Source: Diacronema lutheri (lineage: Eukaryota > Haptophyta > Pavlovophyceae > Pavlovales > Pavlovaceae). From it: a stretch of 64,000 bases of DNA. Both the position numbers and the translations under genes were made by a program. The stretch covers positions 1,302,001 to 1,366,000 of the forward strand of contig JAGTXO010000007.1 of the NCBI GenBank assembly GCA_019448385.1. Direction: 5' to 3'. Positions 1 through 8,685 of this stretch are shown here, in pieces. Every line of letters begins with the position of its first letter. Within the stretch, counting starts at the first letter, position 1. Below the pieces are notes generated by a model. The model saw only the letters and a list, made by a program, of their open reading frames with translations, searched no databases and was not told the DNA's origin.

Positions 1-2
1 GC

Positions 3-365
3 TCAGCGGGCGACGCGCAGCTCGCAGCGGGCGGCAAAGCGGCCGGACTCCTCGGCCGCGACGCGTGGGCGCAGTGCACCGAGCTCGTGGGCGGCGTGCT
101 CTCGACCAAGCTGCTGCTGCCGTGGGCGATGGCTGCCGTCGGCCTCTCCGTCAACGTTGGCGCATTCGCCGGCGTCGGCTGGGCGCCGTTTGCCGTCGGC
201 GCCGCGGGCGCGGCGCTCGTTGGGTCGTCCGGGCTGGCGGCCGCCGTGTGCGCGTCGCGCGTGCGTGCGGCCAGCGGAAATGCCGCGCGCGCGCGTGCAA
301 TTGAGCGCGCGCCGGAGCCGACGCTCACCGCCGTGCGCGCCGCGGCCGCGGCGCCGGCGGCGTGA
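3..365 (+). CDS. C-terminal part of an unrecognised membrane protein (5' truncated by window edge)
   Basis: The frame is open from the left edge to a TGA at 363-365 and encodes about 120 residues. The visible part has two hydrophobic stretches rich in Ala, Gly, Val and Leu: one containing LLLPWAMAAVGLSV and one containing APFAVGAAGAALVGSSGL. A basic, Ala/Arg-rich tail follows. This looks like the end of an integral membrane protein, but I do not recognise the family. The upstream part of the gene lies outside the window, and an intron near the edge cannot be excluded. The stop is followed 10 bp later by a 41-nt G run, so the 3' UTR or intergenic space begins there. Confidence is limited because Ala-rich frames also arise by chance in this composition. 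Confidence 0.4.
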   Translation, partial: SAGDAQLAAGGKAAGLLGRDAWAQCTELVGGVLSTKLLLPWAMAAVGLSVNVGAFAGVGWAPFAVGAAGAALVGSSGLAAAVCASRVRAASGNAARARAIERAPEPTLTAVRAAAAAPAA

Positions 366-374
366 ACGGCGCCA

Positions 375-415
<41 letters not shown>
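375..415 (+). repeat. Poly(G) homopolymer, about 41 nt
   Basis: This is an uninterrupted run of G between the first gene's stop and the HAD-ankyrin gene. It is the longest of several G/C homopolymers in the window. The rest of 366-615 holds no recognisable gene; it must contain the 3' end of the left gene and the promoter of the HAD-ankyrin gene. The exact length may be affected by sequencing or assembly error. Confidence 0.9.
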
Positions 416-615
416 CTGGGGCGAAGAGATGCGCGCGCTGATGGTTGGGCATATGAGCGAAAGCAAGGCACCCCTCGAGGGATCACACCGAGTCAGACCT
501 CCTCGTCGTGCGAGCTGTTTTGGTCTGTCGAGTGTGGAAGGCCCGAGAGAGTCGGGCCGTCGGCCCGTCGCAGACTCGCAAGTCGCAATCGTGATCGGCG
601 CATCGCCGGTGCGGC

Positions 616-1854
616 GTGGTGAGAACGATGGCGATGCGCGGAGTGCGCGGCGCGGCGCCGGTGCTGCGCGGCGTCGTCTTCGACATGGACGGGACGCTCA
701 CCAAGGCGAGCATCAACTTCCGCGACATGTACGCGCGCTGCGGCGTGCCGCCGTCCGAGGATCTCCTGCGCGCGATCGGCGCGATGCCGCCGGCGCGCGC
801 GGCGGCCGCGCGCGCCGTCGTCGAGGAGCTGGAGGCGGAGGGGCGGCGAAATCTCGAGCTGTGCGCGGGCGTGCCCGAGCTGGCGCGCTGGTTGGGCGAG
901 CGCGGCGTGCGCATGGCGCTCGTCACGCGCAACTCGGCGCTCACCGTGCGCCACCTGCGCGACGCGCTGTGGGCGCCAGCGGGGCTCGCGCCGCTCGACC
1001 CGGCGCTCAGCCGCGAGGACGACGTCGGCCCGCCCAAGCCAGATCCGGCGGCGCTGCGTGCGATCGCGACGCACTGGGACGTGCCGCTCGGCGATGGCAT
1101 CGTGATGGTCGGCGACTCGCCAAAGTTCGACGTCACTTTTGGCAAGGCGGCGGGCGTCGCAACAGCGCTCGTCGGCACGGTGCGCCGCGCCGACGATCTG
1201 ACCGCCGGCGACGGCGGTGCGGACTTTGTGGTGGAGGATCTAACGCAGCTGCCCGCGCTGCTCGAGCGTAGCTACCGCACGCGCGTGCTCACCGTGCCCG
1301 CGCCGCCCCTCGCCAAGCACGAAGCGCCCAGCCCCCCGGCCGACGGCATCGCGGCCGCGGCCGCACGCGGCGACGTGCGCGCGCTCGCCGCCGCGCCCGC
1401 GCACGCGCTCGACGAGCCGGACGGCAGCGGCAACACGCCGCTCATCTGGGCGGCCGACGCCGGCCACGTCGACGCCGTGCGCCACCTCCTCGCCGCGGGC
1501 GCCGAGCCGAACGCGCGCGGCTTCCTCGGCGCGACGGCGCTCTCGCGCGCGTGCCGGCGCGGGCAGTGCGACGTGATCGGCGCGCTGCTCGCCGGCGCGG
1601 ACGGGCGCGCGCGCGCGGACGCGGACATCCCGAACGACAAGTGGCAGTACCCGCTCCACTTCGCCGCGTTCAAGAAGCACGCCGAGGCGGTGCGGCTGCT
1701 GCTCGAGCACGGCGCGAGCACCACGGTCTCGGACCGCAAGGGGCGGACGCCGGCGGAGGACACGTCGGTGCCGGCGATCCGCGACGCGATCCTTGCCGAG
1801 CGCGCGCGCAGGGTGTCGCGCTCGGGCATCGCGCCGGGGAAGAGCCTCTCCTGA
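616..1854 (+). CDS. HAD-superfamily phosphatase fused to ankyrin repeats
   Basis: The 412-residue single-exon protein has an N-terminal haloacid dehalogenase-type hydrolase. Motif I is FDMDGTLT, with the predicted nucleophile D23 and acid/base D25. Motif II is the Thr in LVTRNS, motif III is the Lys in PPKPDP, and motif IV is GDSPKFD. The insert between motifs I and II is helical and small, as in the phosphoglycolate phosphatase/beta-phosphoglucomutase group. From about residue 265 to 385 there are three or four ankyrin repeats, including NTPLIWAADAGHVDAVRHLL and PLHFAAFKKHAEAVRLLLEH. No signal peptide or membrane segment is visible. The likely role is a cytosolic small-molecule or protein phosphatase positioned by ankyrin contacts; the substrate cannot be read from the sequence. 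Codon 1 is GTG-proximal; the first ATGs lie at about 628 and 634, so the true start may be 628. It ends 41 bp from the convergent sulfotransferase. Confidence 0.85.
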   Translation: MVRTMAMRGVRGAAPVLRGVVFDMDGTLTKASINFRDMYARCGVPPSEDLLRAIGAMPPARAAAARAVVEELEAEGRRNLELCAGVPELARWLGERGVRMALVTRNSALTVRHLRDALWAPAGLAPLDPALSREDDVGPPKPDPAALRAIATHWDVPLGDGIVMVGDSPKFDVTFGKAAGVATALVGTVRRADDLTAGDGGADFVVEDLTQLPALLERSYRTRVLTVPAPPLAKHEAPSPPADGIAAAAARGDVRALAAAPAHALDEPDGSGNTPLIWAADAGHVDAVRHLLAAGAEPNARGFLGATALSRACRRGQCDVIGALLAGADGRARADADIPNDKWQYPLHFAAFKKHAEAVRLLLEHGASTTVSDRKGRTPAEDTSVPAIRDAILAERARRVSRSGIAPGKSLS

Positions 1855-1895
1855 AGCAAAGCCTGGGGCCCTAGGTAGCCAGCGCTCGAAGGGGC

Positions 1896-3815
1896 CTAAA
1901 CAGCCGGCGCTGCTCGAGCTCTCGCGCGTGGCGGGCGACGCGCGCCCGCGGGCGCGGAACGCGGCCGCTCCCACGGGCGCACGGACAGGTCGACGCCGAA
2001 CGAGGCCACGTCGCGCACGTCGCCGGCCGTGCCGCCCGCACCCCCGCCCGCGCCCGCGTCGTCGCGCGCGAACGCCTCGAGGCGCGCGAGCGGCTGCGCG
2101 TCGTCAAATGAGCCGCGCACGAGCGACGCGAGCGCGGCGCGGCTGGGCGCGAAGAAGCGGCGGAGCGCCGCCTTGAGCGGCGGTGGGATCCGGCCGCGCG
2201 TCTGGTGGTTGGGCAGCGCGCGCGTGCCTCCCGGCCCGCTCGCAGCGCCCGTGTCGCACCGGCCTGCGAGGGACGGGGCGGGTTGGCCCGCCGCGTCCTT
2301 GACGAGCGTGAGGCGCGTGAACGCCTCGATCTTGAGCATCAGCTGCCCGCCGGACATCTCCCTCAGGTCCTCGGCGAAGATGAACATGAACTGGGAGCGC
2401 TCAAAGTGGGCGTACGCACCGGCCACGCACGACTCGTAGAGCGAGTTGCGCACGTACTGCCGCGCGTCGCCCGAGCCGCAGCGCATGACCGACTGGACGA
2501 CGTCCGCCGGCGGCATCGCCGCAATGGTGAGCGGTCGGAGCAGCAGCGTGTCGTTGCGCAGGCACTGGCGGAGGGCGGCAATCTCGGCGGAGACGGCCTC
2601 GCCAAAGTCGGCCACCTTCTCCCAGCCCCACGTGCGGAACATCGAGAACTCGGAGAAGGCGCGCGATACCGGCTCGCGCAGCATCACGATGAAGCGCGCG
2701 CGCGCGGCGAGCTGCGGCCCATACCGCTCGCGGACCAGTCGCATCGCATGCGACGAGCACAAATAGTTTGGCGTCATGTCGTACGTGCGCGCGCGGCCGG
2801 CGGGGAGCTCGGCGGCGAGCGGGAAGGCCACCTTGAACGCCACGTAGTCGACAAAATCGGAGCGGCCGCGCGCGCCGCCCACGTCGGGCGGGTTGAGCCG
2901 GCAGCCGGGCCACGCACTGGGCGGGAAGTAGCCGGCGGCGGGCGGGCGCGTGCCGTGCGGCGGCGGCGTGCCGCTCAGGTTGCACGGCACGCGGACGCGC
3001 GCGCCGAGCGCGTTCCAAAAGGCGCGCGTCTTGCGCTCCGAGTTGATCGGGCTCGCGTGCAGCGGCGCGCCCATCCTCGGCAGCCACCAAGTACAGAGCG
3101 GCAGCGGCGGGCCGGCGAGCACGGCGAGGTCGCGCGCGGCGCCAGGCACGGCCTTGGCGGTCTCTTTGTTGAAGTAAAAGGGCTCCTTCACCTCGTGGAA
3201 GAGGCCCGCCGGGTTGGCGCGCACGCCGCCGAGCACGAACGAGCGGTTGGCGCACGCCGGGCCCGCCCACGCGTGCGGGTCCGGGTTGCGGCACACGACG
3301 GCCGGGTGGAAGGCGCGCGCGACGCACAGGTTCAAGAAGGTGGTGCCTGCCTTTGGGCAGCACGGTACGAAGAGCGTGGGCAACACGCGCGTCGTCCGCA
3401 GCGCCTCGGGCGACGCCGCCTCCGCCGCCAGCTCGCGCGCGTAGTGCGTGCGCAGCCGCTCGTGCCCGCACTCGCGCCAGTCGGCTGCGGCGGGCACACC
3501 GCGCGCCGCGCCGCCGCCGGCGGCGGCGGGCTGGAGGGCGCCGCCGTCCGGAGGCGCGACGCGCGCGAACGGCAGCGTTTCGACGGGCTGCGAGCGCGTC
3601 GGCGCTGGCGCCGCACCGTCCTTGCGCCGTCCGCCGTCGGCCGGCGCGCGTGCGGCCAAACCGGTCGACGGCGCGGCGTCCGGCGCACGCGCGGCGCGCG
3701 CGAGCTGCGGGGTGGGGCGCGCCTCGTACACGCTCGACCAACCGAGCATGAACGTGACGACACCGAGGCCCATCGCGAGCGCGAGCCCACGCACCATCGG
3801 GTTCTCCTCGCGCAT
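1896..3815 (-). CDS. Type II membrane carbohydrate sulfotransferase
   Basis: The 639-residue protein would transfer sulfate from PAPS to a glycan in the Golgi lumen. A short cytosolic tail is followed by one membrane anchor (about residues 10-28, containing ALAMGLGVVTFMLGW), a Pro/Ala-rich stem and a sulfotransferase domain. The 5'-phosphosulfate-binding loop is CPKAGTTFLN (about residue 153), and the 3'-phosphate-binding segment is FIVMLREPVSRAFSEF (about residue 378). Near the end, ALRRFFAPSRAALASL resembles the C-terminal segment of heparan/chondroitin-type sulfotransferases. The cysteine content fits a lumenal enzyme. The acceptor sugar is unknown. ATG 3815 gives the full anchor; ATG 3797 is an alternative. 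The start codons of this gene and the divergent nucleotide-sugar transporter are only 91 bp apart, so they share a promoter region. Confidence 0.85.
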   Translation of the reverse strand: MREENPMVRGLALAMGLGVVTFMLGWSSVYEARPTPQLARAARAPDAAPSTGLAARAPADGGRRKDGAAPAPTRSQPVETLPFARVAPPDGGALQPAAAGGGAARGVPAAADWRECGHERLRTHYARELAAEAASPEALRTTRVLPTLFVPCCPKAGTTFLNLCVARAFHPAVVCRNPDPHAWAGPACANRSFVLGGVRANPAGLFHEVKEPFYFNKETAKAVPGAARDLAVLAGPPLPLCTWWLPRMGAPLHASPINSERKTRAFWNALGARVRVPCNLSGTPPPHGTRPPAAGYFPPSAWPGCRLNPPDVGGARGRSDFVDYVAFKVAFPLAAELPAGRARTYDMTPNYLCSSHAMRLVRERYGPQLAARARFIVMLREPVSRAFSEFSMFRTWGWEKVADFGEAVSAEIAALRQCLRNDTLLLRPLTIAAMPPADVVQSVMRCGSGDARQYVRNSLYESCVAGAYAHFERSQFMFIFAEDLREMSGGQLMLKIEAFTRLTLVKDAAGQPAPSLAGRCDTGAASGPGGTRALPNHQTRGRIPPPLKAALRRFFAPSRAALASLVRGSFDDAQPLARLEAFARDDAGAGGGAGGTAGDVRDVASFGVDLSVRPWERPRSAPAGARRPPRARARAAPAV

Positions 3816-3906
3816 CGGTTCTCCTCACGCGATGCGGTTTGGCGCCATCCCCGCTGGGGTCGCCGTCCCTGAAGGGAGGGGCTCCGACACGGAGTTTCGG
3901 CTCACG
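3816..3906. promoter_or_regulatory. Very short divergent promoter between sulfotransferase and nucleotide-sugar transporter
   Basis: Ninety-one bases separate the two predicted start codons. An in-frame ATG at 3832 for the transporter would shrink this to 16 bases. The left edge carries an imperfect direct duplication of about 17 bp, GGTTCTCCTCGCGCATC versus GGTTCTCCTCACGCGATG, overlapping the sulfotransferase start codon. No TATA box is apparent. Confidence 0.5.
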
Positions 3907-5121
3907 ATGGCGAGCGGCGCTGAAAAGTCGAAGAAGGCGGAGCTCGAGGCGGTGCTGGCGTGCACGTCGTACGGCCTCTGCTCGATCTTGCTGTCGCTGT
4001 GCAACAAGCTTGTCTTCTCCGGCGCCGACTTCAACTACCCGCTTGCCATCCTCGCCTTCCAGTCCCTCTGCGCCGTGTGCTTCCTCAAGGGGAGCGACGT
4101 GCTCGGCCTCTCGAAGCCGCTCCCGCTCCAACGCGGTGCGGCGCGCCGCGCGGCCCGCGCGTGCCAGCCGCCAGCCCGTGCCCGCACCTCGCCCGCGCCG
4201 GCCGCCCACCGCGCTCGCGTCGCCCCAATCCCAATCTCGCGCGCAGAGCTCTTCCGGCTGATGCTGCCGGTGACGCTCCTCTTCTGCGCGATGCTGTGGA
4301 CGTCGGGCAAGGCGCTGAGGCATTGCTCGATGCCGCTCTTCACCGTGTGCAAGAACCTCGCCGTGGTGGGCACGACGGTGTACGAGTTCTTCCGCTTCGG
4401 GCAGAGCGTCTCAGCCGGAATCGTCGCGTCGCTCGCGCTGATGACGGCGGGCTCGCTCATCGCCGGGCACGGCGACATGACAGCGACGGCCGTGGGGATG
4501 CTCTGGCTGCTCGCCAACGTGGCAGCGACGATCGCCTACCTCGCCGTGCTCAAGGAGCGCATGCCCGCGGACGTGTCCTCCGCGTCCAAATCGCTGCACA
4601 ACAACGTGCTCACCTTGGTCGTCTTCACCACCGCCGCGACCGGCGTAGGCGAGCTCGGCCCCTTTTGCCGCCAGATCTCGGCGCAGAGCGTGGGGTTCCA
4701 GCTGGGCACGCTGATGACGGGCGTGCTCGGCACGGCGATCAACATGACCACCTTCTGGTGCATGCACGTGACGAACGGCGCGACGTACGCCTTTGTGGGC
4801 GCATCGAACAAGGTGCCTGTCGCGCTGATCGGCCATTACTTTTTCCACTCGGTGATTACGCCAATGGGCTGGTGCGGCGTCGCGCTCGGGCTCGGCGCGG
4901 GGCTTGTCTACGCGGTGACCAAGGAGCGCGAGCGCCAGCAGCGCGAGCACGCGGCCAGCTCAAGTCCCGAGGCGCAGTCGCTCTTGCGCGCGGGCTCGCA
5001 ACTCGAGCGCGCCGAGGGGGCGTCAGACGGCGACGAGAGCGACGGCGACGGACACGGCTGCGCGCATGGCGGTCGCACGGCGAGGAGTTGCGCCGCGGGG
5101 CGCGCCGCCGGCGATGGGTAG
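3907..5121 (+). CDS. Nucleotide-sugar transporter (GDP-mannose transporter-like, DMT superfamily)
   Basis: The product is a polytopic Golgi/ER antiporter that would import a nucleotide sugar in exchange for the nucleoside monophosphate. Exons 3907-4135 and 4247-5121 join to a 367-residue protein. The join reads LQRELFRLM. Family features include LLSLCNKLVFSGADFNYP near the N-terminus, MPLFTVCKNLAVVGTTVYE in the middle, and GASNKVPVALIGHYFF in the C-terminal half. The last corresponds to the GALNK nucleotide-binding motif of GDP-mannose transporters, with Ser in place of Leu. About ten hydrophobic segments are visible. The intron (4136-4246, GTGCGG...CAG, 111 nt) is a multiple of three without stops, so an unspliced version would also translate. 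ATG 3832 is an alternative in-frame start. Substrate assignment beyond the family is inference. Confidence 0.88.
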   Translation: MASGAEKSKKAELEAVLACTSYGLCSILLSLCNKLVFSGADFNYPLAILAFQSLCAVCFLKGSDVLGLSKPLPLQRGAARRAARACQPPARARTSPAPAAHRARVAPIPISRAELFRLMLPVTLLFCAMLWTSGKALRHCSMPLFTVCKNLAVVGTTVYEFFRFGQSVSAGIVASLALMTAGSLIAGHGDMTATAVGMLWLLANVAATIAYLAVLKERMPADVSSASKSLHNNVLTLVVFTTAATGVGELGPFCRQISAQSVGFQLGTLMTGVLGTAINMTTFWCMHVTNGATYAFVGASNKVPVALIGHYFFHSVITPMGWCGVALGLGAGLVYAVTKERERQQREHAASSSPEAQSLLRAGSQLERAEGASDGDESDGDGHGCAHGGRTARSCAAGRAAGDG

Positions 5122-5189
5122 CGTAGAGTGGGCGTGGGTGGGGTGGGCCCGGAGGGGACAGACGTGAGCGAGCTGGGCCGTCACGTCCG

Positions 5190-5887
5190 TCACACGTCCT
5201 CCGCCGCGTCCGCGTCGAGCGCGGTGACAAAGGTGTCGAGCTGCAGCTCGTCGTACTCGTCCGCGCGCAGCTCGCCCATCTCGGCGAGCACGCCCGCGAG
5301 GCCGCCGTGCGCGCGCGCCGGCCGCGCGGCGCGCTCGTCGTCGCGCGCGCGCGTCTCCGCCTCGTCCTCGATGAGCGCGAGCATGTGCGCGGGCGTGAGG
5401 TGCGCGAGCGCCGCGTTCTGCGGCGTCGTGAGCGACGCGGCGACGTGCGCCTTGAAGCGCTGCAGCCCCATCACGCGCTCCTCGATCGACTCGGCGATCA
5501 GCAGGCGGTACACGCTCACGGCGCGCGTCTGGCCGAGGCGGTGCGCGCGATCCATCGCCTGCGCGTCGGCGCACGGGTTCCACGCGTGGTCGAACATGAC
5601 CACCGTGTCCGCGCCCGTCAGGCAGAGCCCGAGCCCGCCCACCGCCGTCGTGAGCAGCAGCACGTCGATCGTCGCATCGGCGTTGAACCGCGCGGCGAGC
5701 GGGGCGCGTTGCGCGGGCGGCAGCCGTCCGTCGAGGATCTCATACGAGAGGAGGGGCAGGTGGGCGGCGAAGAGGCGCGACGCGATCATGTCGAGCGTGC
5801 GGCTGCTCTGCGCGAAGACGAGGCAGCGGTGCGGCGCGCACGCCGGCGGGCACGCGGCGGCGGCGCTCGCGCCGCCGTCGTCCGCGC

Positions 5888-5919
<32 letters not shown>

Positions 5920-8515
5920 CCTCCGCGCGGCCCAAGGCGCTGCTCGAGCAGCTCGCGCAGCGCGAGCAGCTTTGGGCACTGCCGCAGCTCCGCTGCATCC
6001 TCCGCCCCGTCCGCTGCCTCCTCCCCCTCCCCCTCCTCGGCCGGCTGCGCGCGGTTGTCGGCCGGCGCGCGAGCCGAGGGCGCGTACCCCGCCTTCGTCC
6101 CCGCCTCCGCGCGCAGCCGCAGCAACGCCTCGACGCGCGGGCGCACGGCGGCGATGGCGCGCTCGAGCGCATCGGCGGGCGGCGCGCGCGTCTTGGCCTC
6201 CGACACGCCGCGCGCGTCGACCGCGCCCAGCGCGAGCAGCGGGTGGTTGCACACGTGGCGCATGAAGCGAAGCGCGCGCAGCACACCGCCGCGCACGTCC
6301 GCGCGCGCTGCCGGCTGGGCGCGCGCGCCGGCCTCGCCGCCGTCGCGGTCGGCAGCGGCGTCGTGCACGTCGATGCCGACCGGCCCGTCGGCGGCGGCCG
6401 CGCCGGCCGCGCGCGCGAGCGTGCGCGCGTCGGCGGCGGCGGCGGCGCGCACGATCGTGTCGCGCGCGTCGCTCGCGCGGAATGCGTCGAGGAGAAGGCG
6501 TTGCGCGTCGGAGGGCGGAAGGAGCACGTCCTGGATGGTCTTGGGCGGCAGGTGCGCCGCAACGGCCGCTTCCGCCTTGGTGCGGCGCAGCAGCAGCGGC
6601 AGCACGAGCGCGTGGAGCTCGCGCAACGCCGCGGTGCACTCGGCGGCGGGCGCGATGCCGCCGTCCGCGCCGGCCGCGCGGCTCGACGCGCGCGCGCGCG
6701 CGCCGCCGACGCGCCGGCCGAAGCGCGCGTGGAAGGCGCGCGCGTCGCCCAGGTAGCCGGGCAGCAACCAGTCGAAGAGGGCCCACAGCTCGGCAGGCGA
6801 GTTCTGCACGGGCGTGCCGCTCAGCGCGAGGCGGTGGAGCGCGTGCACGCGCCGCGCGGCGAGCGCGAGTGCCGACGTGGCGTTGCCGATGGCGTGCGCC
6901 TCGTCGAGCACGCAGTACAACCACGCGCCGTGCAGCCCGTCAGCGCCGCCAGGCTGCGCGAGCCACGCGCCGGCGGCCTTGTCCGCGCGCAGCGCGTCGT
7001 ACGATGCGATCACGATGGACGCACGCACGGGCTGCCCGCGCACGGCGCGGCGCGCGGCGGCGCTGCCCGCGTAGAGGAGCACGGGCAGCTCGTCGCCATA
7101 AAAGGCCGCCGCCTCCGCGCGCCAGTGGCACACGAGCGACGCGGGGCACACGACGAGGCTGGGCGGCGGCTCGGCGGCGCCGTCGGCGCCGCCGACACCG
7201 CCGCCGGCGGCGCGCGTGGTCGCGCGCGCGCGCCACTCGTGCCGGGCGTGCGCGATGGCGACGAGCGCCTGCGCCGTCTTGCCCAGGCCCATCTCATCGG
7301 CGAGGCAGCCATGGATTCCAACCGAGCGCAAAAAACGCAGCCATCGTACGCCCTCCGCCTGGTAGGCACGCAGCTGCACGCGCGGCTCGGCAGGTGCGGC
7401 GGCGGCGAGCGGCGGCTGCGCGGGCGAGGCGGGCCCGCTGCGCGCGTCCATGAGCGCGTGCACCACGCCGCTGCCGTCGCGCAGCCGACCGAGCAGCGCC
7501 GCGGGCACGCCGGGCGGCGTGAGGCGCGCGGCCGCATCGCGCGCGCGCACCGCCGCCGCCGCCCGCCGCGCGACGAGCGCATCAGCCGCGTCGCCATCCT
7601 CGTCCTCATCGCCCTCCGCCTCGTCCGCCGCCTCCACGCGCCCCTCCGCCGCCATCGCCGCGTGCGCCCCCTCCTCGCCGCCGTGCACGGCGAGGAGGGG
7701 TACCAACGCCATCAACGCGCGCAGCAAGCGGGTGCCCGCAGCGCGCGCGCGCGCGTCCGCGTCGCCGACGGCGCCCATCGCCGGCCGGAGGAGGAGCGGG
7801 CAAAGCGCCGCGGCGCGCCGCGCGCGCGCCCCGCCGTCGCCGTCGCCGTCGCCGTGGGCCGCGCGCAGCAGCCGCATGCCGAGCTCGAACGCGGCCGCGC
7901 GCGCGCGGCCCGCGCCCGCGCCGGCGCTCGGCGCGCACGCGTCGAGCGACGCGACGACGGCGCAGACCGCCACGCCAAGCGCCTCCGCGTCGAGGCTGCG
8001 CGCGAGCGTCACGGCGCAGTCGGCGGCGGCGCGCGTCACGGCGTCGGTGTCGGTGTCGGCGTCGTCGTCGGTTGGCGACCCCGCGCGCGGCTCAATCGCG
8101 CCGGCGTGCGCACTTGGCGCGAGCGCGAGGTTGAGTGCGCTCGGCAGCAGCTCGTCGCGCACGAGGCGCGCGGGCGCGGTGGCGAGGTGCGGTGCGAACG
8201 CCTCGAGAAGGCGCAGCGGCAGCACGAGCGCGTCGCGCGCGCGCTCGCGCGGCGGCGGCGGTGCGCGAAGCTCACGCAGCAGCTGCAGCAGCAGCGGGAG
8301 GCGGGCGAAGAGCGCGTCGCCCAGCTCATCGGCAGCGCACGCGGCCACGTCGCGCGCGCCGTCGAGCGGCGCGAGCGACGCCACCGCCGCGCGACGCGGC
8401 TCGGCCGCGCCGCCGTCACCGCCGCCCGCCGCGCGCACCGCGTCCCGCGCAACGGCCGTGGTCGCCGCGCCGAGCCGGCGCCGCTTGGGCGCGCGCGCCG
8501 CCTCGGCGGGCGGCG

Positions 8516-8566
<51 letters not shown>

Positions 8567-8648
8567 CCGCGCGAGGCTCGGCCGGCGGTCGGCGCGCGCG
8601 CGCGCGCTCGGCGCCGGCGGCGGCGCCATTGGCCGCGCTCGCGCCGCC

Positions 8649-8685
<37 letters not shown>

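Noticed and set aside
2205-3872. Long plus-strand open frame antisense to the sulfotransferase
   Set aside because: Arg/Ala-rich with no family features; a shadow of the real minus-strand gene caused by scarcity of stop codons in GC-rich DNA.
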